Shown here: positions 33,257-41,819 of the stretch, piece after piece
Numbering within the stretch: position 1 is the first letter of the stretch
Layout: every line of letters begins with the position of its first letter
The notes under the pieces: model-generated
Told to the model about the DNA's origin: nothing
The model's database searches: none
Seen by the model: only the letters and a program-made list of their open reading frames with translations
DNA from: an uncultured Oscillospiraceae bacterium
GTDB taxonomy: Bacteria > Bacillota > Clostridia > Oscillospirales > Ruminococcaceae
Direction: 5' to 3'
DNA: 44,746 nt
NCBI GenBank assembly: GCA_949298535.1
Contig: CASFXA010000032.1
Location: 1-44,746, forward strand
Position numbers and translations under genes: made by a program

Positions 33257-33490
33257 TCAGTCGATCTCCACAGCCGCCTTTTGATCCACCTTGCTGGCGG
33301 CAGCGCGAACTACAGTGCGGATCGCTTTGGCAATCCGGCCCTGCTTGCCAATGACGCGGCCCATATCGTCAGGCGCCACATGGAGATGGTACACAATGGT
33401 GCCATCCTCCAGCGGGGCGTCGGCAGTGACGGTAACAGCGTCCTTGTCGTCCACAAGACCTCTGGCAATCGCTACGATCAGGTTTTCCAT
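33257..33490 (-). CDS. khpA: KH-domain RNA-binding protein KhpA
   Basis: A 77-residue cytosolic RNA-binding protein with one KH domain; the GxxG loop is in GRVIGKQGRIAKAIR (about residues 44-58). It is the usual rpsP neighbour, formerly YlqC. In other Firmicutes it pairs with KhpB/Jag in cell-division and cell-elongation control. ATG follows AGGAGGAG. Confidence 0.93.
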   Translation of the reverse strand: MENLIVAIARGLVDDKDAVTVTADAPLEDGTIVYHLHVAPDDMGRVIGKQGRIAKAIRTVVRAAASKVDQKAAVEID

Positions 33491-33603
33491 AATTCTCCTC
33501 CTCCGATGAGGGGTCCTGCAGGAGGAATGAACCTTGTCACTCCCCCGCCAAAGGGCTCACAAATCACGTCCAAAGGGATTCCGGACGTTTTCCAAAGCCT
33601 TTC

Positions 33604-33846
33604 TTACAGGATGCCCTCGTTCTTCAGGATGTTTTTAACGGTGTCAGTGGGCTGAGCGCCGTTGGCAATCCACTTCTTGGTCTTTTCCGCATCCACCTTG
33701 ACCACAGTGGGCTCCTTGGTGGGATCATAGTAGCCAACTTCCTCGATGAAGCGGCCGTTTCTGGGATAACGGGAATCCGCCACAACAATGCGATAGAAGG
33801 GAGCTTTCTTGGCGCCCATACGGCGCAGTCTGATTTTAACAGCCAT
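33604..33846 (-). CDS. rpsP: 30S ribosomal protein S16
   Basis: An 80-residue ribosomal protein with the S16 signature [42 protein letters not shown] and LRRMG-type basic N terminus. GGAGGAAAAATAA precedes the ATG. It stands between ffh and khpA as in many Clostridia. Confidence 0.98.
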   Translation of the reverse strand: MAVKIRLRRMGAKKAPFYRIVVADSRYPRNGRFIEEVGYYDPTKEPTVVKVDAEKTKKWIANGAQPTDTVKNILKNEGIL

Positions 33847-33924
33847 TTATTTTTCCTCCAAAATAAAATATTTTCTATTCAACCGGCAGTCGCCGGGAGA
33901 ATCCCTCTCAAATGACATCCATTA

Positions 33925-35271
33925 TTACATTCCCGGCATCGGGGGCAAGCCTCCGAAGGGCAGGCGGCCTTTTTTCTTTTTCATTCCGCCCAGCTTTTTC
34001 ACCATCTTCTGCGTTTCCTCCAGCTGGCGCAGCAGGCGGTTGACATCCTCCACCTTGGTACCGCTGCCGGCGGCGATTCTCCGCTTTCTGGGCGGGGTGA
34101 TGAGAGCAGGTTTCGCCCGCTCCGCCGGGGTCATGGACAGAATGATGGCTTCGGTGCGCTTCATCTGCTCCTCGCCCTTTGCCAGATCGTCGTCGCTGAC
34201 CTTGCCCGCTCCCGGAATCATTTCCACCAGCTTGCTGAGGGAGCCCATTTTTTTCACCTGGCTCATCTGCTCCAGCAAATCGTTGAAGTCGATGCTGTTG
34301 TCCTTGAGCTTCTTTGCCAGCTGAACGGCTTTCTTTTCGTCCACCTGTCCGGCGGCCTTTTCAATGAGGCTGAGCATATCCCCCATTCCCAAAATGCGGG
34401 AAGCCATCCGGTCCGGATAAAAAGGCTCCAGATCTCCGATCTTTTCTCCTGTGCCGGCAAACTTGATGGCCTTTCCTGTAGCAGCACGGACCGAAAGCGC
34501 CGCGCCGCCTCTGGTATCGCCGTCCAGCTTGGTGAGGATGACGCCGGTGATGCCCAGCGCCTGGTCAAAGCTGGTGGCCACATTTACAGCGTCCTGACCA
34601 GTCATGGCGTCGATCACCAGCAGAATCTCCTGAGGCTGGGAAGCCTCTTTGACCCGCTTGAGTTCCTCCATCAGCGCTTCATCGATATGCAGACGGCCGG
34701 CGGTGTCGATAATCACAATGTCGTTGCCGTAGTCCCGGGCCTGGCGGAGCGCCTTTTCCACAATGGTCACCGGATCGGTTTGGCCCATTTCAAACACCGG
34801 CACCCCGGCTTTTTCCCCCACCACTTTCAGCTGGTCGATGGCCGCCGGGCGGTAAATATCCGCCGCCACCAGCAGCGGACGTTTGCCCTGGCTGCGGAAA
34901 TGATAGGCCAGCTTGGCGGAATGGGTGGTTTTACCGGAGCCCTGAAGGCCGCACATCAGGATGACATTGGGGATCCGGGAGGTGAGATTGATCCGCTCGT
35001 TGGTGGTGCCCATCAGGGCGGTCAGTTCCTCGTTGACGATCTTGATGACCTGCTGCGCAGGGGTCATGCTCCCCAGCACTTCCTCCCCCACCGCCTTGGC
35101 GGTGACGTTGGCTACAAATTCCTTGGCTACTTTATAGTTGACGTCGGCCTCCAGCAGCGCCAGACGCACTTCCCGCATCGCTTCCTTTACGTCGGACTCG
35201 CTGAGTTTGCCGCGGTTTTTCAGTTTTTTGAAGGTTGCTGTCAGTTTTTCCGTCAATCCCTCAAAGGCCAT
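33925..35271 (-). CDS. ffh: Signal recognition particle GTPase Ffh (SRP54)
   Basis: The 448-residue SRP protein that targets nascent membrane proteins. N domain (about 1-85), G domain with GLQGSGKTTHSAKLA, DTAGRLHIDE and TKLDGDTRGGAALS, and a Met-rich M domain from about 300 with the RNA-binding region SGTKVEDVNRLLRQ. It ends in a Gly/Met/Pro tail (FGGLPPMPGM). GGGGGAGG precedes the ATG. It lies 21 bases after ylxM, whose product modulates SRP in the usual pairing. Confidence 0.98.
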   Translation of the reverse strand: MAFEGLTEKLTATFKKLKNRGKLSESDVKEAMREVRLALLEADVNYKVAKEFVANVTAKAVGEEVLGSMTPAQQVIKIVNEELTALMGTTNERINLTSRIPNVILMCGLQGSGKTTHSAKLAYHFRSQGKRPLLVAADIYRPAAIDQLKVVGEKAGVPVFEMGQTDPVTIVEKALRQARDYGNDIVIIDTAGRLHIDEALMEELKRVKEASQPQEILLVIDAMTGQDAVNVATSFDQALGITGVILTKLDGDTRGGAALSVRAATGKAIKFAGTGEKIGDLEPFYPDRMASRILGMGDMLSLIEKAAGQVDEKKAVQLAKKLKDNSIDFNDLLEQMSQVKKMGSLSKLVEMIPGAGKVSDDDLAKGEEQMKRTEAIILSMTPAERAKPALITPPRKRRIAAGSGTKVEDVNRLLRQLEETQKMVKKLGGMKKKKGRLPFGGLPPMPGM

Positions 35272-35292
35272 GAACCATCCTCCCCCCTTTTT

Positions 35293-35661
35293 TCATTCTT
35301 CCTCGTCGATATGGTTGGCCAATTCAATAATCCGCTGGGCGCGGTCAAAAATCTCATTGTGCGCGCCAAACCGCCGGTTGAAATCCTGAATTTCTTTTGC
35401 CTGGAAAATAATTTCGTCCAGGGAACCCTGAATTTCCCGGAATCTGGCCGCCAAATGGAGCCGGTCCTCGTATTCCGTCAGCTGAGCTTCCGCCCGTTTG
35501 ATGGAATCCCGAACCCCCTGTCTGGTGATGCCGCTGTGGGCGGCAATCTCCGCCAGGGAAAGATCCTCGTTGTAATAAAGCTCCACTACATCCCGCTGTT
35601 TATCGGTGAGCATACTGCCATAGAAATCCAGCAGAATGGAGATCTCCAGGTTTTTCGCCAC
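35293..35661 (-). CDS. ylxM: YlxM-family helix-turn-helix protein, putative SRP-pathway regulator
   Basis: A 122-residue cytosolic protein with a sigma-70 region 4-like helix-turn-helix (LSLAEIAAHSGITRQGVRDSIKRAE, about residues 34-58) after the UPF0122 opening DFYGSMLTDKQRDVVELYYNEDLS. Streptococcal YlxM binds the SRP and stimulates FtsY GTPase (literature knowledge). A helical C-terminal half follows. The start is GTG 35661 with AAGGGGG upstream. First gene of the operon. Confidence 0.93.
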   Translation of the reverse strand: MAKNLEISILLDFYGSMLTDKQRDVVELYYNEDLSLAEIAAHSGITRQGVRDSIKRAEAQLTEYEDRLHLAARFREIQGSLDEIIFQAKEIQDFNRRFGAHNEIFDRAQRIIELANHIDEEE

Positions 35662-35674
35662 GCCGACGCCCCCT

Positions 35675-35695
35675 TGTAAAGAAAATCCCTTTACA
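35675..35695. promoter_or_regulatory. TGTAAAG inverted repeat in the ylxM leader
   Basis: TGTAAAG (35675-35681) and CTTTACA (35689-35695) are perfect inverted arms seven bases apart, lying just after the transcription start. A third copy, CTTTACA, lies at 35750-35756 upstream of the -35 box. A repressor operator is possible; no binding protein is identified. Confidence 0.45.
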
Positions 35696-35712
35696 TTTCT
35701 TCAACCTTTGCT

Positions 35713-35741
35713 ATTATAGCGGCTTTCCGCAGTGTTGTCAA
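35713..35741 (-). promoter_or_regulatory. Consensus promoter of the ylxM-ffh operon
   Basis: On the minus strand, TTGACA (35736-35741) and TATAAT (35713-35718) are both perfect and 17 bases apart, as expected for a highly expressed translation/secretion operon. Confidence 0.9.
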
Positions 35742-35761
35742 GGCTTTTCCTTTACACCTTT

Positions 35762-36332
35762 CCCCTGAAAATTATCTTTTTGGGCAGGCTTCTCCTTTTT
35801 CCTCCCTCAAACCAGGAAAAGGTTTTTTTCGGCATCCCCCAAAAGAAGGGATCTCCCTCCCTGAAACGCCTTTTGCCTGCCCCGATGGGTCCGGAGGCGC
35901 CGGGGAAACGCCTTTTCCGCAAGAGGCTATTATTCGCTCAACCGCTGCCGGCAGCTGCCAGAAAATACGCAGAGGCACCCGACGGCAAACCTCCCGTCCC
36001 CCGGAACAGAGGGCGGCAAAAGAGGCGGCGGAACCAAAGTTCCGCCGCCCCGCCTGTCAAAAAACACTTCCTGGAGCAAAAAGACGTCACCCTCACAAAA
36101 CCTGGACCCATGTCTGATTCTGATTCCAGACTCTGCGTTCACCGGGATACGGAAACGGGGACAATCGACCTGGCTGACACAGAAATCCCACAACATATCC
36201 AGGGGAATTGGATTTCCCCGGCGCGCAGGGAGCTTTTGAAGCGCACTGGGGATCGGCGGAAAACCGGCTTTTCCGGTCCTCGCTCTTCTTTCAACTTCAG
36301 GGGAGCCGCCTTTGGGATCAGACGGTTTCTTT
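35762..36332. other. Long intergenic region without supported genes
   Basis: About 570 bases between the ylxM promoter and the 3' end of the DUF4129 gene. Frames on both strands have unstructured translations and no good ribosome-binding sites. The only clear element is the hairpin at 36024-36049. Confidence 0.5.
36018..36049 (-). terminator. Terminator of the MoxR-DUF58-DUF4129 operon
   Basis: GGCGGCGGAAC (36024-36034) and GTTCCGCCGCC (36039-36049) pair perfectly around a 4-base loop. TCTTTT follows on the minus strand. It lies about 280 bases after the last stop codon. Confidence 0.65.
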
Positions 36333-37631
36333 TTATACAGAGGACATTCCCTTCCCTCTGAGCAGCCGTTCCAGCTGCTGGACAGCATCACGCTCCAGCG
36401 GCTGCGCCTCTCCCCGGTAGTAAATCCGTTCCAGCGCATCTGCCAGCAGAGACAGCTCCTCTCTCCCCTCCCGGAAACGGGGCTGCTCACCCATACGGTT
36501 CAAAAAAGCGCGACAGGTCTCCCCTGTTTTTCTGGGACAGCGGTGAAGGATGGCCCACCGCTCCAAGCGGACGAACAATCCCTGGGGGGTATGGCGAAAG
36601 CGCACCGATCGCAGCCAGAAGCGGAACCGGTCCAACATTCCTTCTCCCCAACGGCAGAGGGCGCTGAACAATCCCGGACGATGGACCCGGGCCTTCCCTC
36701 TTTTCCTCTTTCCACCGATCCGTCCCACCCGCACGCCGCGCAGAAGGGCAGCCGCAGTCGCCGCGCTCAACACCAGAAGCACCAGTATCGCCACCCCTGA
36801 CACCCATGGGGGAAGGGTGTTGATCAAAGCGGTCTGGGCCTCAGGGGTTTTTTCCAGCGCGTCCTGCCGCATCTGGGCCCAATACCCTTCGTCGGCAGGG
36901 GGCAGCAGGAGAATCAGCCACATGATCGCTCTGCTGAGCAGATCTCCCATCCAGGTGAAGGCCGCCACTATTCCGCTGAAAAAAGAGGACAGCAGCTTCC
37001 GGGCGGGCGCCGAAGCGGCGGCAGCCACCAGCATCGTCATCAGTGCGACGGCTCCGCCTGTGAGGACGGCTCCCAGCACTCCCACAAAACGGCCGGCAGC
37101 CGCCGGCTCCGCCTGACCCCCTATCACCCGGCTGCGAATGAGATGGAACAGGTTGAGGGGGATGGTCAGCGTCAGCAGCTGTTGGCTCAGGGGAGGAAGC
37201 TGAAAACCTCCCGCCCCCGCCAACAGCATCAGCGCCGCCGCCACAACAGAAAACTCCAGCAAATTCAGGGGCTGACGCTTTCCCCCGGGCTTCACCTCCA
37301 TGGCAATGCTCCGGGCCAGCGGTTCTGCCACAAACAATAACCCGAAGGTGTAGCCGGCGATTCCTTCCAGGGAGGAAAAGGGCAAAACCACCCCCGCGCC
37401 GACAGCCCACAACACCGCCCCCAAAAGGACCAGCTGCGGAACCGTGCGCTCCTTGTTCAGGAACACAGCCATCCCCACGCCGGAGGCGCCGCACCACAAT
37501 CCATAGGGAACGGCAGCCAAACTTTGGGGAGGCTGAGCATTGATGCCGCCAATCATACCGAACAGGCAGCAAAGGAGTACCCCTTCGGTAAAGAGGGTAC
37601 AAAAACGGGTAAAATATCGCTGTTCATCCAC
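36333..37631 (-). CDS. DUF4129-type polytopic membrane protein of a MoxR-DUF58 cassette
   Basis: A 432-residue protein with about seven hydrophobic helices in residues 15-275 and one more near 278-300. A basic soluble C-terminal region follows, with the DUF4129-like stretch RKTGETCRAFLNRMGEQ through LADALERIYYRGE. In related loci this domain is fused to, or sits beside, a transglutaminase; no transglutaminase core is visible here. GTG 37631 has AAAGGAGG eight bases upstream and overlaps the DUF58 gene by eight bases. Function unknown; a role in envelope protein processing is only inference. Confidence 0.7.
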   Translation of the reverse strand: MDEQRYFTRFCTLFTEGVLLCCLFGMIGGINAQPPQSLAAVPYGLWCGASGVGMAVFLNKERTVPQLVLLGAVLWAVGAGVVLPFSSLEGIAGYTFGLLFVAEPLARSIAMEVKPGGKRQPLNLLEFSVVAAALMLLAGAGGFQLPPLSQQLLTLTIPLNLFHLIRSRVIGGQAEPAAAGRFVGVLGAVLTGGAVALMTMLVAAAASAPARKLLSSFFSGIVAAFTWMGDLLSRAIMWLILLLPPADEGYWAQMRQDALEKTPEAQTALINTLPPWVSGVAILVLLVLSAATAAALLRGVRVGRIGGKRKRGKARVHRPGLFSALCRWGEGMLDRFRFWLRSVRFRHTPQGLFVRLERWAILHRCPRKTGETCRAFLNRMGEQPRFREGREELSLLADALERIYYRGEAQPLERDAVQQLERLLRGKGMSSV

Positions 37632-38964
37632 GGGGCGCGCCTCCTTTCAGAGAACGGAGCGGCAGAACACGAAACTCCCCCTCTTCCCGGGGCGTCTCCC
37701 AGGGCAGGATGGTGACGCCGCCGCTGCCCATCCCCGCCAGCAAAGCCTGATTGCGGGGATCCTCCGCCTGCCAGGTGACCAGATACACCTGACCCATCCG
37801 TTCCCGCATCCCTGCCAGCCGCGGCCCGTCCAGCCGCAGCACTTTTCCGATGCAGCGGAAGCCGGACAGATACAGCAGCAGATCGTCGGCAGTGGTCTCC
37901 TCCCCGGGGAACAGATCCGCCGACGCCATGGAAGGGGTCCGGGGCAGGCTCAGGCCGCAGCGAACCCGCGCCGCAAACAGCTCCGATACCAGGGAGGCCA
38001 CAATGCTGATGGCCTCCTCCAGCTCCTGATTGTCATTGCTGCGCCCCAGAAAAGAAGCGCCATCCAGAAGAAAATGAACCGATTTGGGCTGGATGGTCTC
38101 ATACAGCTTCACCTGCAGACCTCCTCCCCGGGCCGCAATGCGCCAATCGATCCGTTTCCAGGGATCCCCCCACTGATATTCCCGCTCTCCCCGAAGGATG
38201 GTGCAGTCCTCATAGGTACCGGCAGAACCGGTTTGCGCCTCCCAGAGATTATTGAGCAGCGGAGCGGTGTTCACCGGTACCAACCGGGGATAAACCACCA
38301 GAAGGGGCTTTTCTTCCACCGGACAGAACCCCTCTCCCTGGGCCAGGCCGAAGCCGTCTCCGGAGCGAAGCAGCAGCTGCTTCGGCTGCCACAAGCCCCG
38401 CTTTTGGGCCAGCCAGACACAATCCCACTCCAGCTGCTGATACCACAGCACAAAAGAAAATTTGCTCCTCAGCGCCGGGCAGGTTTCCACCAGGGGGCCA
38501 AGTTTTTGCGCCTGCTCCGAATTCTTTTCCGCCTCCCGGACCTCCTGGGCATACCTGCTGCGAACCTGTTCCAGCTCCGCCTCCGGCAGGGGCATTTCCC
38601 CCAGGAGATCCCGGTCCTCCGGCTCCAGGCATCCGTCCTTGGGAAGCCGCTGAAGGACCTCCAACCAGATGAGCGGAAGGAATTTTTCATTTTCCACCCG
38701 ATAGGTCAGCGTCAGGCGATCTCCTGCATGGACCCTGGCGGAATCGGCACGCAGGCCCACTTTGATGTGTTTCAGAGAGGCGAGGCTCCAGATCCGGGCC
38801 AAAAGCGCCGTCAAAAGCCCCCCCAACAGCAGCAGGGAAAAAAAGGTTTGACCGGCAAGAATGGCTCCTGCCAACAGCACACCCCACACCGCCAGCGCCA
38901 CAGGGCTGATGAACAGGCTGCTCCCATATGGATCAATATGGCCCCCGGTTTTTTTCCCCGCCAT
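37624..38964 (-). CDS. DUF58 domain-containing protein (MoxR-associated, von Willebrand A-like)
   Basis: A 446-residue protein with two N-terminal transmembrane helices (about 18-60). Next comes a beta-rich domain (RVHAGDRLTLTYRVEN), then the DUF58 signature REYQWGDPWKRIDWRIAARGG (about residues 245-265), which is usually followed by a vWA-like fold (KSVHFLLDGASF). Its ATG shares one base with the MoxR stop codon. MoxR-DUF58 pairs are thought to work as AAA chaperone plus client or adaptor at the membrane. Confidence 0.88.
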   Translation of the reverse strand: MAGKKTGGHIDPYGSSLFISPVALAVWGVLLAGAILAGQTFFSLLLLGGLLTALLARIWSLASLKHIKVGLRADSARVHAGDRLTLTYRVENEKFLPLIWLEVLQRLPKDGCLEPEDRDLLGEMPLPEAELEQVRSRYAQEVREAEKNSEQAQKLGPLVETCPALRSKFSFVLWYQQLEWDCVWLAQKRGLWQPKQLLLRSGDGFGLAQGEGFCPVEEKPLLVVYPRLVPVNTAPLLNNLWEAQTGSAGTYEDCTILRGEREYQWGDPWKRIDWRIAARGGGLQVKLYETIQPKSVHFLLDGASFLGRSNDNQELEEAISIVASLVSELFAARVRCGLSLPRTPSMASADLFPGEETTADDLLLYLSGFRCIGKVLRLDGPRLAGMRERMGQVYLVTWQAEDPRNQALLAGMGSGGVTILPWETPREEGEFRVLPLRSLKGGAPRG

Positions 38965-39920
38965 CAGAAGCGCCCCTCCCGTCCCGGAGGAACCGGTGTG
39001 GACGCCAAAATCTCCTGAAGAATGGAGGCCGCCGTAGCCCCCGCCACCCGCGCTTCATTGGTGGGCAGCAGACGATGGGCCAGCACCGGTTCCGCCAGGG
39101 TCTGCACATCATCCGGCGTCACAAAATCCCGCCCCGCCATGGCAGCCCAGGCCTTGGAGGCCCGGTACAATCCCCGGGAGCCTCTGGGACTGGCCCCCAG
39201 CTTCAGCTGAGGATGGCTGCGGGTAGCCTGGGTGATGGAAACGATATAGGACGTCACCTGATCTCCCACCCGGACTTCCAGAGCCTTTCTCTGAAGACTG
39301 CACAGCAGCTCCGGATCCGCCACCCGTTCCACCTTTTCCATAGGGATACCGTCCCCCAGATTGGTCAGCATGGCTTCCTCCTCCTTCTGCTGGGGATAAC
39401 CCAGGGAAAGACGGATGAGAAAACGATCCATCTGGGCCGCGGGAAGACGGAAGGTGCTTTCTGATTCCACCGGGTTTTGGGTGGCCATCACCAGAAAGGG
39501 GCTGGGAAGCCGATGGGTCTGGCCGTCGATGGTGACCTGCCGCTCCTCCATGGATTCCAGCAGAGCGGACTGGGTGCGGGGAATCGCCCGGTTAATCTCA
39601 TCCGCCAATAACAAATTGGTCATCACAGGGCCTTCCATCAGCTGAAACTGTCCCCGCTGCTGATCGTAAATTCTCATTCCCACAATATCCGACGGCAGCA
39701 GATCCGGTGTAAACTGCACCCGGCGGCTGTCGCATCCCAACACTTTGGAAAGGGTTTTCACCAGGGTGGTTTTTCCCACTCCAGGCAGGTCATCCAACAG
39801 CACATGGCCCTCGCTGAGAACCGCCATCAAAATCAGGCGAACCTGATGGGTTTTTCCCACAATGATTTTTTCCGTTTCCGCCGTCATCCGCTCCGACAGC
39901 GTTTTAATCTCATCCATCAT
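38964..39920 (-). CDS. MoxR-family AAA+ ATPase
   Basis: A cytosolic AAA ATPase of 318 residues. Walker A is LPGVGKTTLVKTL, Walker B LLADEINRAIPRTQSALLE, sensor MATQNPVESESTF, and the lid domain includes GASPRGSRGLYRASKAWA. The RVQFTPDLLPSDIVGM segment is MoxR-typical. AGAGGAGG precedes the double ATG start. It is first gene of the cassette, with a candidate promoter about 270 bases upstream. Confidence 0.93.
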   Translation of the reverse strand: MMDEIKTLSERMTAETEKIIVGKTHQVRLILMAVLSEGHVLLDDLPGVGKTTLVKTLSKVLGCDSRRVQFTPDLLPSDIVGMRIYDQQRGQFQLMEGPVMTNLLLADEINRAIPRTQSALLESMEERQVTIDGQTHRLPSPFLVMATQNPVESESTFRLPAAQMDRFLIRLSLGYPQQKEEEAMLTNLGDGIPMEKVERVADPELLCSLQRKALEVRVGDQVTSYIVSITQATRSHPQLKLGASPRGSRGLYRASKAWAAMAGRDFVTPDDVQTLAEPVLAHRLLPTNEARVAGATAASILQEILASTPVPPGREGRF

Positions 39921-40345
39921 CTCGGCTTACCTCCTCTGTCCCATCAAAAGAACCGGCGCCGCAGCCCGGCTCTTTTGGCGGGGAGTCCCTTTTTCTTACA
40001 GAGTTTCCTGCCGGAAAGGATCCGCTTGGCTGAAGGGAAGCCTTTTAAGGCTCCCTGCCGGGAAGCTCTTCTCCATCATTTGCGCCCCAGAAGCGGTCCA
40101 AAAAAAGAAAACCGCTCCTCCCGAATTGCCTTTGAAGCCAAAGAGGCGGGGCGGCATTTTCCTTCCTGCGGAACTCTTTATTTCATTGATTTTATTGTAC
40201 CAAGGGAGGGAAACATCAGCAAGGAGCTTTTTCTTAAAAATGCGCCAGAATTCCGCCACAAAATACACGTTATTTCCCCATCAAAGGGGAATTGGCTCCA
40301 TAGGGGAACCTCTCTGACGGAATGGCGATGACTTTTCAGACGGAT
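39921..40345. other. Intergenic leader upstream of the MoxR gene
   Basis: About 425 bases with no supported gene. It holds an imperfect palindrome (GGGAAGCCTTTTAAGGCTCCC-like, near 40036-40056) and the promoter at 40194-40222, so the MoxR mRNA would have a leader of about 265 bases. Confidence 0.45.
40194..40222 (-). promoter_or_regulatory. Candidate promoter of the MoxR operon
   Basis: On the minus strand, TTGCTG (40217-40222) and TACAAT (40194-40199) are 17 bases apart. Confidence 0.45.
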
Positions 40346-40380
40346 AAAACCGGGCCCGAGGAAATCTCCACGGACCCGGT
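40346..40380 (-). terminator. Intrinsic terminator of the aminopeptidase gene
   Basis: On the minus strand ACCGGGTCCG pairs with CGGGCCCGGT (one G-U pair), followed by TTTTATC. It lies about 65 bases after the stop codon. Confidence 0.8.
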
Positions 40381-40446
40381 CAGTTTTCCGCAGCGCTCCA
40401 CAGCGCTGTTTCTCCACCATTCCTGCGCCTATGCCAACAAGGCTTT

Positions 40447-41556
40447 TCAGGGGACAAGCAGCTGAAGAAGCATCTCAGCGGTATCCCCCATATTTTGGAT
40501 GGACAGCTGCTCCTCCGTCGTATGCACCTTCTCCATCCCCACGCCGATATTGACCGCCGTGATGCCATGACGATTGTACACATTGGCATCGCTGCCGCCT
40601 CCGCTGCCTATTGTCCGGGGGGCCAGCCCCACAGCCCTGGCAGCCTGGAACAGCTGCTGCACCAAAGGCTCCTCATCGCTGAGGGTGAAGCCCAGATAGC
40701 TGGTGGCCACTTCCGCATCCAGCTTCGCCCCGAATTTTTCGCAGGCCTGCTCCAGGCAACCTACCAGATGCCGGGTCTGGGCCTCCAGCTTCTCCGTATT
40801 GCGGCTGCGCACCTCCATCACCAGGCGAACCGATTCATTGACGATATTGGTGGGGCCCTCCGCCAGGAAGGTGCCGATATTGCAGGTGGTTTCCTCATCC
40901 ACCCGCAGCAGTTTCATGGCTGCTACGCCGTGGGCGGCCACCTGAATGGCGCTGATGCCCTTTTCCGGAGAGGAACCGGCATGGGCTTTCCTGCCGTGAA
41001 CCACCGCGACAATTTTGTTCTGGCCGGGAGCCTTGGTGATAATATCCCCGCCGGTGCCGCCGGTGTCCAGAACCACCGCTTTTTTGGCGGTGATCCGGCC
41101 ATAATCCAGATGCTGCGCCCCTATCAGCCCGCTCTCTTCCCGGACGGTAATCACCACCTCCACAGTGCGATGAGATTCCTTCGCCGCCGCCTTCACCGCT
41201 TCCATAATCGCGCAGATGCCCGCTTTGTCATCGCCGCCCAAAACCGTGGTGCCGTCGCTGCGGATATAACCGTCCTCACACACTTTGGGCCGGACGCCCT
41301 TGCCTGGAATTACCGTATCCATATGGGCGCTGAGCATCAGAGGCTCCAGCGCGGGATCCCCCGGCAGCGTCGCGTACACATTGCTGCCGGTGGTCCGGGC
41401 GGCTTCGCGGATGTCATCGGTGGTGACATGGCACCCCAGGGCCTGAAAGTCCTCCACCAGTTGCCGGGCCATCGCCCCTTCATCCCCGGTTTCACTGTCA
41501 ATCTGGACATAGCGAAGCAGCCGCTCCACCAGCGCTTCACGGTCAATTCTTCCCAT
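40447..41556 (-). CDS. M20-family zinc peptidase, PepT-like (tripeptide aminopeptidase type)
   Basis: A cytosolic dinuclear zinc peptidase of 369 residues. Metal ligands and catalytic residues appear in order: LSAHMDTVIPG (His, Asp), LGGDDKAGICA (bridging Asp), VREESGLIG (Glu-Glu), LDTGG (Asp), and the last His in GMEKVHTTEEQL. A dimerisation domain (about 180-290) interrupts the catalytic domain. It is closest to the PepT2/PepT-like group. ATG 41556 follows AAAGGAGG. Monocistronic, with clear promoter and terminator. Exact peptide preference is not readable. Confidence 0.9.
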   Translation of the reverse strand: MGRIDREALVERLLRYVQIDSETGDEGAMARQLVEDFQALGCHVTTDDIREAARTTGSNVYATLPGDPALEPLMLSAHMDTVIPGKGVRPKVCEDGYIRSDGTTVLGGDDKAGICAIMEAVKAAAKESHRTVEVVITVREESGLIGAQHLDYGRITAKKAVVLDTGGTGGDIITKAPGQNKIVAVVHGRKAHAGSSPEKGISAIQVAAHGVAAMKLLRVDEETTCNIGTFLAEGPTNIVNESVRLVMEVRSRNTEKLEAQTRHLVGCLEQACEKFGAKLDAEVATSYLGFTLSDEEPLVQQLFQAARAVGLAPRTIGSGGGSDANVYNRHGITAVNIGVGMEKVHTTEEQLSIQNMGDTAEMLLQLLVP

Positions 41557-41612
41557 AGCATGATCCTCCTTTGTCATTTTCGGCTGACCGGACAGCTCCG
41601 GTTCCGGTTTCT

Positions 41613-41641
41613 ATTGTACCGCCTGAAGGCTTCTTTGCCAA
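41613..41641 (-). promoter_or_regulatory. Promoter of the aminopeptidase gene
   Basis: On the minus strand, TTGGCA (41636-41641) and TACAAT (41613-41618) are 17 bases apart, about 50 bases before the start codon. Confidence 0.65.
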
Positions 41642-41819
41642 TACGCCCCAGGAATAAAAATTCTCAAACTCGTCTTTGTTCCGGTGATGAGATTTCTTTT
41701 CTTCTCCCCCGGAGGTGCAAAAACAACATCCCCCTGCCGCAGGCCGGAAAATGAGGCAAATTTCTTTGTCCGCCATCCAGCTGAGACAGGGGGACTCCTG
41801 TTTTCTGTTTTTTCGTTTT

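Noticed and set aside
33491..33603. ACGTCC/GGACGT hairpin between rpsP and khpA as a terminator
   Set aside because: The T-run follows on the plus strand only; for the operon strand it is merely a short hairpin.
35732..36490. Open frames on both strands in the intergenic stretch between ylxM and the DUF4129 gene
   Set aside because: Translations are Pro/Arg-rich without motifs; one is partly a shadow of the DUF4129 gene; no ribosome-binding sites.
41786..41812. ACAGG/CCTGT hairpin with T-runs after the second chromate-transporter gene
   Set aside because: The T-run is on the plus strand only, so it cannot terminate the minus-strand transporter mRNA, and the stem has just five pairs.
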